64,000 nt of DNA. Source: Sphingobium abikonense NBRC 16140. GTDB lineage: Bacteria > Pseudomonadota > Alphaproteobacteria > Sphingomonadales > Sphingomonadaceae. Position 1 is the stretch's first letter. Each line of letters starts with the position of its first letter. Location: positions 62,001 through 126,000 of the forward strand of contig NZ_BCYT01000004.1 of the NCBI RefSeq assembly GCF_001598335.1, written 5' to 3'. Positions 26,627 through 33,128 of this stretch are shown in pieces. The notes beneath the pieces are model-generated. The model saw only the letters and a program-made list of their open reading frames with translations, did not search any database and had not been told where the DNA came from. A program made the translations under genes and the position numbers.

Positions 26627-27133
26627 ATGATGGATAGCGACGAATTTGAACAGGGCGGCCAGGAAGCCGCGCCGATTGACATGCTTGCCGCCTATTTCGA
26701 GGCGCACGGATGGAGTTTCGATCAGGTCGGCGAGGATGAGATCGTCGGCAACACGCAGGGGTCCTGGGCGCAATATGAATTGCGCGGCATCTGGCGTGAT
26801 GAGGATCAGGTGCTGCAACTGCTGGTGTTGCCCGACGTCCGCGTGGCGGAGGACAAGCGCGGGGCGATCTACGAAACGCTGGGGCTTATCAACGAACAGC
26901 TCTGGATCGGTCATTTCGAGCTATGGTCGTCCAGCGGCATCGTGCTGTTTCGTCATGGCGCGTTGCTGGGCGCGGGCGGCACGCTGACGCTCGATCAGGC
27001 GCAATTGCTGGTCGAAACCGCGATCGACGAATGCGAACGCTTCTATCCTGTCTTTCAATTCGTGCTGTGGGGGGGCAAGTCGCCGTCGGAGGCGATTTCC
27101 GCGAGCCTGATCGAAACCCGGGGCGAGGCCTGA
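26627..27133 (+). CDS. YbjN domain-containing protein
   Basis: A 168-residue soluble protein with the YbjN/type III chaperone-like fold: GWSFDQVGEDEIVG, then a beta-rich core LQLLVLPDVRVAE, NEQLWIGHFELWSSSGIVLFRH and the C-terminal FYPVFQFVLWGGKSPSEAI. The family is linked to stress tolerance and motility, but the biochemical role is unknown. It precedes proC by 3 bases, so the two are cotranscribed, an arrangement common in alphaproteobacteria. Start may be ATG 26627 or the adjacent ATG 26630. Confidence 0.88.
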   Translation: MMDSDEFEQGGQEAAPIDMLAAYFEAHGWSFDQVGEDEIVGNTQGSWAQYELRGIWRDEDQVLQLLVLPDVRVAEDKRGAIYETLGLINEQLWIGHFELWSSSGIVLFRHGALLGAGGTLTLDQAQLLVETAIDECERFYPVFQFVLWGGKSPSEAISASLIETRGEA

Positions 27134-27136
27134 TTC

Positions 27137-27949
27137 ATGGCGACAGGCTGGCCCGCGCATCTGTTCCTCGTTGGCTGCGGCAATATGGCCGGACAGATGC
27201 TGCATCGCTGGCTGGCCTGCGGACTGGACTCCGATCGCGTCACGATTTTGCGGCCTAGCGGTCGGCCCGTCGCGGATGGCGTGCGGGTCGTGACGTCTTA
27301 TCCCGACGCCCTGCCGCAAGGTACGACCGTGATGCTGGGCATGAAGCCCCATCAGGTCGCTGACGCGGCGGCGCAGCTGGCGCCGCTTTGCACCACCGAT
27401 ACCATGATCCTGTCGATCCTGGCCGGCACGACGCTGGCCGACCTGCGCGCGCACTTCCCGTCCGCGCGCGACATCGTGCGCGCCATGCCCAATCTGCCCG
27501 TGGGGATCGGGCAGGGCGTGGTCGCCCTCTATACCGATGACCAGGCGCCGTCGGCTGGTAGGGCTGACGCCGGCGCCCTGATGGCGCCGCTGGGTCTTTG
27601 CGAATGGATAGCCGATGAGGCGCTGTTCAATCGGGTGACGGCGCTGTCGGGCTGCGGCCCGGCCTTTCTCTTCCGCTTTATCGACGCGCTGGCGCGGGCC
27701 GGCGAAGCGATCGGCATTCCCGCTGAGCAGGCGGCCCGCATGGCGATGGCGACGGTGCAAGGGGCAGCCACCATGGCGGCGGCAGCGCAGGTGAAGCCCG
27801 CTACGCTGGCCGATCAGGTGGCAAGTCCTGGCGGCATGACGCGCGAAGGTCTGAACGTCCTTGATGCCGATGACCGGCTGCTGACGCTTTTGACCGACAC
27901 GCTGGAAGCGGCCCGGGATCGCGGGGAGGCGATGGCGCGCGGACATTGA
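27137..27949 (+). CDS. proC: Pyrroline-5-carboxylate reductase
   Basis: A 270-residue enzyme for the last step of proline synthesis, reducing P5C with NAD(P)H. The Rossmann motif is LVGCGNMAGQML. GMKPHQV, ILAGTTLADL, RAMPNLPVGIGQGV and the dimerisation/active-site signature DQVASPGGMTREGLNVL follow, diagnostic of ProC. It is cotranscribed with the YbjN-type gene. ProB is at 39392, and proA is not in the window. Confidence 0.95.
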   Translation: MATGWPAHLFLVGCGNMAGQMLHRWLACGLDSDRVTILRPSGRPVADGVRVVTSYPDALPQGTTVMLGMKPHQVADAAAQLAPLCTTDTMILSILAGTTLADLRAHFPSARDIVRAMPNLPVGIGQGVVALYTDDQAPSAGRADAGALMAPLGLCEWIADEALFNRVTALSGCGPAFLFRFIDALARAGEAIGIPAEQAARMAMATVQGAATMAAAAQVKPATLADQVASPGGMTREGLNVLDADDRLLTLLTDTLEAARDRGEAMARGH

Positions 27950-28012
27950 AGGTCGGTTTCCCTTCGCAGGGCGTTACGCTAAAGGCTCCGCGATTAAATT
28001 GTGGAGTGCGCC

Positions 28013-28525
28013 ATGCTGTCCCCCGATGCCCCGATCCTGCTGCTGACGACTGGCGGCACTATCGACAAAATCTATTTCGACGCCCTGTCTGATTATCAGG
28101 TGGGTGAAACCGTCATGGCGAAGCTGCTCGATGTGGCCCGCGTCAAACGACCCTTCCGGATCGAGGAAGTGACGCGCAAGGATAGCCTGGAACTGGACGA
28201 TAACGACCGCGCGCTGATTGCCGCCCGCGTCGCCGCCGCGCGAGAGCGGCACATCGTCATCACCCATGGCACCGACACCATGACCGAAACGGCCAAGATG
28301 CTGAAAGGCATAGAGGGCAAGACGATCGTGCTCGTCGGCGCGCTGGCCCCTGCGCGCTTTGGCGAAAGCGACGCCAGCTTCAATCTGGGCATGGCCTTTG
28401 CGACGGCGCAGGTCGCTGATCCCGGCGTCTATATCACCATGAGTGGATCAGTCTTCCGCGCGGACAAGGTGGTCAAGGATCGCGCCAAGGGCGCTTTCGT
28501 CCCGGTCGAGGACGGGGCGGCCTGA
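28013..28525 (+). CDS. Short asparaginase-domain protein
   Basis: A 170-residue protein corresponding only to the N-terminal domain of L-asparaginases (full enzymes are about 330). Both substrate-site motifs are present: LLTTGGTIDKIYFD with the first threonine, and VITHGTDTMTETA with the Thr-Asp pair. The C-terminal domain is lacking and the frame ends cleanly, so this looks like a natural single-domain family rather than a truncation. Whether it deamidates asparagine is unknown. Start ATG 28013 has GTGGAG before it; a GTG at 28001 is the alternative. Confidence 0.85.
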   Translation: MLSPDAPILLLTTGGTIDKIYFDALSDYQVGETVMAKLLDVARVKRPFRIEEVTRKDSLELDDNDRALIAARVAAARERHIVITHGTDTMTETAKMLKGIEGKTIVLVGALAPARFGESDASFNLGMAFATAQVADPGVYITMSGSVFRADKVVKDRAKGAFVPVEDGAA

Positions 28526-28566
28526 CCATGCGTTTTACATGTTGTTCAACGTCGCGGAGTGCCGAC

Positions 28567-28974
28567 ATGAAGGTCGTTTACGCATTTTCTAGCTTGATGC
28601 TTGGCGCTCTTGCCGCCCTGCCGATGCCCGCCGCAGCATCGGAGATTTCGACCCATGTGCTCGACCTAGCGACAGGCACCGGCGGCGCGGGCATCCCTGC
28701 CACGCTGGAGCGCAAAAATGACGCTGGGGACTGGGTTGCTGTCGGCAGCGCGACGACCGATGCCAATGGTCGCGTGCGCGACTTCGGGCCAGGCGTGGTG
28801 ACGCCGCCTGGCGTCTACCGCATCCGCTTCGATGTCAGCCGCTACAAGGACGCGGGGCCCAAGCCCTTTTTCCCTGAAATCGACATTGTTTTCCGCGCTG
28901 ATGACGACAGCGCCCATTATCATGTGCCTGTCGTCATGAGCCCCTATGGCTATAGCAGCTATCGCGGCAATTAG
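28567..28974 (+). CDS. uraH: Transthyretin-like protein / 5-hydroxyisourate hydrolase, exported
   Basis: A 135-residue protein with a signal peptide (MKVVYAFSSLMLGALAALPM...AAAS) followed by the HIU hydrolase fold. STHVLDLATG has the first catalytic His, VYRIRFDVS has the Arg, and HYHVPVVMSPYGYSSYRG has the second His and the C-terminal tail. The family hydrolyses 5-hydroxyisourate in urate breakdown. The last residue is Asn, giving YRGN in place of the usual YRGS. Export to the periplasm occurs in some bacteria. No other purine-catabolism genes are nearby. The start at 28567 follows GGAG. Confidence 0.85.
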   Translation: MKVVYAFSSLMLGALAALPMPAAASEISTHVLDLATGTGGAGIPATLERKNDAGDWVAVGSATTDANGRVRDFGPGVVTPPGVYRIRFDVSRYKDAGPKPFFPEIDIVFRADDDSAHYHVPVVMSPYGYSSYRGN

Positions 28975-29052
28975 GGGCCGACCGGGAACCTCCTTGTCCC
29001 ATTTGGCATTGATCCTGCCGGGTGGCACGACGATGAGGAGGAGGACGAGATT

Positions 29053-29307
29053 ATGGCTGATTATCAGGTCGAACAGGAACGCCCGGCAACGACGACCACG
29101 GTGATTGAGCGTCGCAGTGGTGGCGGCGGCATGACGCTGGCGATCCTTTTGCTGGTCGTCGTGGTGGCTGTCGCTGCCTTTTTCCTGATCAGCAGCGAAA
29201 CCAACAAGGACAATGCCGTGTCCAGCGCAGCCTCACAGGTCGGTGAAGCAGCCAGCAGCGTGGGTGATGCGGCCCAGGATGCTGCGGGCGCCGTGAAGGA
29301 TCAGTAA
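29053..29307 (+). CDS. Small single-pass membrane protein, unknown function
   Basis: I do not recognise a named function. The 84-residue product has a polar, Thr-rich N-terminus with a GGGG stretch, one very hydrophobic helix (MTLAILLLVVVVAVAAFFLI, about residues 27-46) and a C-terminal tail of Ala/Ser/Gly-rich repeats (SQVGEAASSVGDAAQDAAGA) likely to form an amphipathic helix. A strong AGGAGGAGG ribosome site suggests high expression. A bidirectional terminator follows. Confidence 0.75.
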   Translation: MADYQVEQERPATTTTVIERRSGGGGMTLAILLLVVVVAVAAFFLISSETNKDNAVSSAASQVGEAASSVGDAAQDAAGAVKDQ

Positions 29308-29333
29308 GCTTCAGTCGCCGCGACAAGGGCGAA

Positions 29334-29372
29334 AAAAAGGAGCGCATCGACAGGGTCGAAGCGCTCCTTTTT
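29334..29372. terminator. Bidirectional terminator between convergent genes
   Basis: A long hairpin: AAAAAGGAGCGC pairs with GCGCTCCTTTTT (12 bp), then an A-A mismatch, an inner TCGAC/GTCGA stem and a 3-base loop AGG. A-run before and T-run after make it work in both directions, for the small membrane protein (+) and carD (-). Confidence 0.9.
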
Positions 29373-29393
29373 ATGTCTCAGAATGACGAGGAA

Positions 29394-29921
29394 TCAGCCA
29401 TCGACCTTTGCATATTTGGGCGCGGCTTCATTCAGGATGCGCAGGATCTTCTGCAGCGCGCTCGGCTCGTCCGTTTCTTCCATAGCGGCCAGTTCGCGCG
29501 CAAGCCGGCTCGAGGCAGCTTCGAAAATCTGGCGCTCGGAATAGCTCTGTTCCGGCTGATCGTCGGCCCGCAACAGATCGCGGGTCACTTCGGCGATCGA
29601 CACGAGATCGCCCGAATTGATCTTCGCCTCATATTCCTGCGCGCGGCGCGACCACATGGTGCGCTTGACCTTGGGCTTGCCCTTGAGCGTCTCCATGGCC
29701 TCTTCCAGCGTCTTGTTGGACGACAGCTTGCGCATCCCCACGCCTTCGGCCTTGTTGGTCGGCACGCGAAGCGTCATGCGCTCCTTTTCGAACCGAAGCA
29801 CATACAGCTCCAATTCCATGCCCGCGATCTGCTCCTTCTGAAGCTCGATCACACGGCCGACGCCATGCTTGGGGTAAACGACATAATCACCAACGTCAAA
29901 GGACAGCGCCTTGGCAGCCAT
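29394..29921 (-). CDS. carD: CarD-family transcriptional regulator
   Basis: A 175-residue RNA polymerase-binding regulator. The N-terminal RID/Tudor domain (FDVGDYVVYPKHGVGRVIEL, residues 7-60) binds the beta subunit. The helical C-terminal domain has KVKRTMWSRRAQEYEAKI, including the conserved Trp that props the promoter bubble. CarD stabilises open complexes, mainly at rRNA and housekeeping promoters. The start at 29921 follows GGAAAGG, and the frame extends to 29990 without such a site. It sits downstream of fdxA, a pairing seen in many alphaproteobacteria, but a hairpin separates the two. Confidence 0.93.
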   Translation of the reverse strand: MAAKALSFDVGDYVVYPKHGVGRVIELQKEQIAGMELELYVLRFEKERMTLRVPTNKAEGVGMRKLSSNKTLEEAMETLKGKPKVKRTMWSRRAQEYEAKINSGDLVSIAEVTRDLLRADDQPEQSYSERQIFEAASSRLARELAAMEETDEPSALQKILRILNEAAPKYAKVDG

Positions 29922-30083
29922 TTGATACCTTTCCAATTCTAACGGGAGGCGGGCCGTCGCGAAGCAGCGAGACAAAGCGGAATGCCACAATGTGCCCGGC
30001 GCGACCCGTCAAGACATGAAGTTCATTCTCCAGGGCCGCATTCAGGGAAATCCGACCGTTGCGGCCGCTTTTAGCAGATTCGT

Positions 30084-30121
30084 AACAAAATTACCACCCC
30101 CAGACATAATCGCCGGGGGTG
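30084..30121 (-). terminator. Probable terminator after fdxA
   Basis: CACCCCC (30095-30101) pairs with GGGGGTG (30115-30121). On the minus strand the hairpin is followed by TAATTTTGTTA. It starts 37 bases after the fdxA stop and separates fdxA from carD. The rest of the 236-base gap (29922-30157) shows only the probable carD promoter region. Confidence 0.65.
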
Positions 30122-30157
30122 TGGCATGTTTCGGGACTTGGCAGCGCAGAGAAGGGC

Positions 30158-30496
30158 TTAGTCGCCCTTGCCCGGTTCGGGCGAGAAAAACTGCTCCAGC
30201 TTGTTTTCAACGCCATTCATGGCTTCGGCATCCGCCGGGGCATCGCCCTTCACCGTGATGTTGGGCCATTCGGCGGAATATTTGGTGTTGAGCTCCAGCC
30301 ACTTCTCAAGGCCGTTCTCAGTGTCCGGCAGGATCGCCTCTGCAGGGCATTCCGGCTCGCACACGCCGCAGTCGATGCATTCATTGGGGTTGATGACCAG
30401 CATATTTTCCCCCTCGTAGAAGCAGTCCACGGGGCAGACCTCGACGCAATCCATGAATTTGCAGCGGATGCAATTGTCGGTCACGACATAGGTCAT
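30158..30496 (-). CDS. fdxA: Seven-iron ferredoxin FdxA
   Basis: A 112-residue ferredoxin with one [3Fe-4S] and one [4Fe-4S] cluster. The N-terminus [20 protein letters not shown] is characteristic of FdxA, followed by CPVDCFYEG and the second cluster motif [16 protein letters not shown]. The acidic C-terminal extension (about 50 residues) is normal for this Azotobacter FdI-like group. It donates electrons to unidentified reductases. It lies 115 bases downstream of ccmB on the same strand. Confidence 0.95.
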   Translation of the reverse strand: MTYVVTDNCIRCKFMDCVEVCPVDCFYEGENMLVINPNECIDCGVCEPECPAEAILPDTENGLEKWLELNTKYSAEWPNITVKGDAPADAEAMNGVENKLEQFFSPEPGKGD

Positions 30497-30611
30497 TGTT
30501 CGGGCACTCTTGTCCTTGGGAAAAGCGCCGCCCTGCTATGCCCGCCACGCGCGAACGTCAATGAGGATATTATTGGCGTGCATCAAGAGACGGTTTGGCG
30601 TGGCCCGATGG

Positions 30612-31259
30612 CTAATCCCGCCCTGCTCGCAGCGCCGCGCCGCCGGCAAAAGGGGTGATCGCGACCAGCAGCAGCGACGCTGCCGCCAGGAATTTGAACG
30701 CCGCCCCGCTGCCATCGCTCATCGTGCCGGCGCCAAAAATGAGCAGCGGCACGGCAAGTGGCAGCGCAAGCAATCCAGCCAACGCGCCACTGGAGCGCAA
30801 GCCTGCCGTTAGCGTGGCGACAAGCAGCCCAAGCGCCGCCAGCGCCGGCGTGCCGATCAGCAGCCCAAGCTCAAGGCGAGCCATAGCTGCCGCGTCGAGT
30901 TTCAGCAGCGTGGCGGCAGGCACGGTCGCCAGCATCAACGGCGGACCAAAGCCGATCCAATGCGCCAGCAAGCGGGCCAGCACGATCCACTCCTCGCCAA
31001 TGCCACGCGCGGCCAACTGATCCAGCACGCCGGCTTGCACATCCGGGGCGACCAGCCGATCGACCGGCAGCAGGCTGGCCAGCAGCGCGGCGATCCAGAG
31101 CATGCCGCCTCCTGTCCGTGCGAGCAGCGCGGCATCGGGGCCAACGGCAAAAGGGAACAGGCTGGCAACGAGCAGCAGGAAGGCGACGGGAAGCCACATC
31201 CCCCCCGACGCCCAGGCCAAGCGCAGGTCGCGGCGAATGAGCAGCCACAAGAGCCTCAT
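30612..31259 (-). CDS. ccmB: Heme exporter subunit CcmB
   Basis: A 215-residue membrane subunit of the CcmAB ABC transporter in system I cytochrome c maturation. It starts LLWLLIRRDLRLAWASGG, then has about six hydrophobic helices, and the ending LAAASLLLVAITPFAGGAALRAG matches CcmB. CcmAB releases heme-loaded CcmE from CcmC. The gene overlaps ccmA by four bases (ATGA). CcmC, CcmD and CcmE are not nearby. Confidence 0.9.
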   Translation of the reverse strand: MRLLWLLIRRDLRLAWASGGMWLPVAFLLLVASLFPFAVGPDAALLARTGGGMLWIAALLASLLPVDRLVAPDVQAGVLDQLAARGIGEEWIVLARLLAHWIGFGPPLMLATVPAATLLKLDAAAMARLELGLLIGTPALAALGLLVATLTAGLRSSGALAGLLALPLAVPLLIFGAGTMSDGSGAAFKFLAAASLLLVAITPFAGGAALRAGRD

Positions 31260-31855
31260 GCGGCATCTGCCTGATGATCGGGAAGGTGAATCGTGACGGG
31301 CGCCACGATAGGCAGCGGCTGGTGGGACGCGGCAACGACGATACCTCCGGCACTCAAATGGCGACCGACGGCCTGGCCGAGCAGGTCGAGCGAGACGGTG
31401 TCGAGGCCATTGCCCGGTTCGTCCAGCAGCCAGATGGCAGCGCCGCTGGCAATGATCCTTGCCAGCATGGCGCGCTTGCGCTGACCGGTGGAAAGCATCC
31501 GCACCGGGACCTCCGCGAGGGGGGTAAGCGCCATCGCATCCATCGCCGCGTCCACCTGCGCTGCGTCTGCCCTGTCGATTGCCGCCCAGAAGGACAGTGC
31601 CCTATGCAGCGGCGCTTCATTGTCCAGCGCCAGCTTTTCATCGCACAGCGCAACGCCGCCGCTGCGCACCACTGATCCGCTGAATGCCGGGAGCAGACCG
31701 GCGCACAGACGCAGCAGGCTGGACTTGCCCGCGCCATTGGCGCCGGTGAGCATCGCGCCGCCCCCCGATGTGAGGGAGAGGCTGACCCCGCGAAACAGCA
31801 TCCGCCCGCCGCGCACGCAGGCGACGTCGTCCAGCCGCAGCGCCGCGCCGGTCAT
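31256..31855 (-). CDS. ccmA: Heme exporter ATPase CcmA
   Basis: A 199-residue ABC ATPase, partner of CcmB. The Walker A is LTGANGAGKSSLLRL, the signature motif is degenerate (MLSTGQRKRAMLARI), and Walker B is IWLLDEPGNGLD with a trailing H-loop in VVAASHQPL. The LSTGQ-(K/R) form is typical of CcmA. It overlaps the upstream zincin gene and the downstream ccmB by four bases each, so the three are translated together. Confidence 0.93.
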   Translation of the reverse strand: MTGAALRLDDVACVRGGRMLFRGVSLSLTSGGGAMLTGANGAGKSSLLRLCAGLLPAFSGSVVRSGGVALCDEKLALDNEAPLHRALSFWAAIDRADAAQVDAAMDAMALTPLAEVPVRMLSTGQRKRAMLARIIASGAAIWLLDEPGNGLDTVSLDLLGQAVGRHLSAGGIVVAASHQPLPIVAPVTIHLPDHQADAA

Positions 31856-32259
31856 GATGCGACCATATCCTCCAGCACATGCATGTCGATGTCCGACAGA
31901 CCGAAATGATGGCCGATCTCATGCACGACGACATGGGTTATGAGCGCGTCGAGCGGCACGCCGGTTTCGACCCATTCGTCGAGCAGGGGCCGGCGGAACA
32001 AATGAACAGTGGGTGGCGTGTCGCCCGTCTGCGCCTCCTGCCCGACCGGACGCCCGGTGTAGAGCCCGGTCAGGCCGAAAGGATCGTCAATGTCCATCTC
32101 TCGTAGCGTGTCCGCGTCGGCGAAGTCCTCGACGAACAGCACGACATTGGCCAGGTGCGCCCGAAAGGGATCGGGCAGGCGGCTCAGCGCCTCCAGCGCA
32201 AGCGTTTCAATCTCCTGCGCGCTAGGCGCAAAGCGCGGCGGTTGACGGGTCTGCGACAT
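31852..32259 (-). CDS. Metallopeptidase family protein (zincin-like)
   Basis: A 135-residue protein with the zinc-binding motif VVHEIGHHFGLSD (HExxHxxGxxD, as in minimal gluzincin/metzincin-like DUF1025 proteins). Before it stand ILVLFVED-like strand VVLFVEDFAD and LTGLYTGRP, which also fit DUF1025. Substrate is unknown, and some family members may be inactive as proteases. The start at 32259 (MSQTRQ) is preferred over 32289. It is the first gene of the ccmAB operon. Confidence 0.88.
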   Translation of the reverse strand: MSQTRQPPRFAPSAQEIETLALEALSRLPDPFRAHLANVVLFVEDFADADTLREMDIDDPFGLTGLYTGRPVGQEAQTGDTPPTVHLFRRPLLDEWVETGVPLDALITHVVVHEIGHHFGLSDIDMHVLEDMVAS

Positions 32260-32300
32260 GACTGCCACATAAGCGCAAAGCGTCGCCAAGGGATAGAGAC

Positions 32301-32591
32301 ATGATTGCCAGATTGACCGAGGAAGAGCGCGCCGCAGCGCTCGCCCGATTGCCGCTATGGACCGCTATTGCCGATCCGGATGGCCTGTCCCGCCGCTTCA
32401 CCTTTGCCGACTTCAATGCCGCTTTCGGCTTCATGACGCGGGTGGCCATATTGGCGGAAAAGGCGGACCATCATCCCGAATGGTCGAACGTCTATAATCG
32501 CGTCGACATTGTGCTGACCACGCATGACGCAGGGGGCTTGTCACAGCGTGATGTGGACCTGGCGCAGGCGATTGACGCGTTGATCGAGTGA
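32301..32591 (+). CDS. phhB: 4a-hydroxytetrahydrobiopterin dehydratase (PCD/DCoH)
   Basis: A 96-residue pterin carbinolamine dehydratase. The fold signature [19 protein letters not shown] is followed by [20 protein letters not shown], which has the catalytic His-His pair, and [20 protein letters not shown] with the third His. It recycles the pterin cofactor of aromatic amino acid hydroxylases, or acts in molybdopterin-related roles. No hydroxylase gene is in the window. It ends flush against the convergent lipoprotein gene. Confidence 0.95.
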   Translation: MIARLTEEERAAALARLPLWTAIADPDGLSRRFTFADFNAAFGFMTRVAILAEKADHHPEWSNVYNRVDIVLTTHDAGGLSQRDVDLAQAIDALIE

Positions 32592-33128
32592 TCAGCGATA
32601 GCTGAGCTGCGTTTCGATCCGGTCGTCATAGCCCTTCAGGGCGGCGATGACCGACGGATCATTGGCATAGCGCCGGCGCAACATGGCGAGGCGCGCGTCC
32701 GTGCCCCGGCAAAGCTCGTCGATATTTTCCTGAATGAAGGCACGGCGTTCCGCGTCATAGGGGTCTTCGCCGCGAAAATGGTCGCAGCCATCGCGCGCCA
32801 CCATGAATTCCGTCACCTCCCGCGGGAAGGGCGCGGCGCTGGCGGCGACGTCCGAAGGGGGCAGGTCGAGCGGGAAATAGGGAGCGGGCTGCGTCCGCAC
32901 GGTGACGACAGGGCTGGCCGGCATGGGAGCTGCGGCCACCTTGGTCGGTGCGGGCTTCGGCGGTTCGACGGGCTGGGGCGCTGGCGGCTCGGGAGGAGCA
33001 GCCTGCGCGGCAGGCGGCTGGGGCGGCTGGGCGTCATTGCCCGCCTGCGCGCTGTCATCAGACGCGCCGCAGCCGGCGGTCAGCGCCAGCATCATAGCCA
33101 TCGGAACCAGCACAATAGGCCTGCTCAC
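32592..33128 (-). CDS. Lipoprotein of unknown function, coupled to a patatin gene
   Basis: I do not recognise a family. The 178-residue product has a lipoprotein signal ending in lipobox TAGC (Cys20), then a Pro/Ala/Gln-rich linker of about 60 residues. A compact C-terminal domain contains two cysteines, ARDGCDHFRGEDPYDAERRA and IDELCRGTDARLA, possibly a disulfide. Its ATG overlaps the TGA of the patatin gene (ATGA), implying co-translation and perhaps a shared envelope role. Confidence 0.7.
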   Translation of the reverse strand: MSRPIVLVPMAMMLALTAGCGASDDSAQAGNDAQPPQPPAAQAAPPEPPAPQPVEPPKPAPTKVAAAPMPASPVVTVRTQPAPYFPLDLPPSDVAASAAPFPREVTEFMVARDGCDHFRGEDPYDAERRAFIQENIDELCRGTDARLAMLRRRYANDPSVIAALKGYDDRIETQLSYR

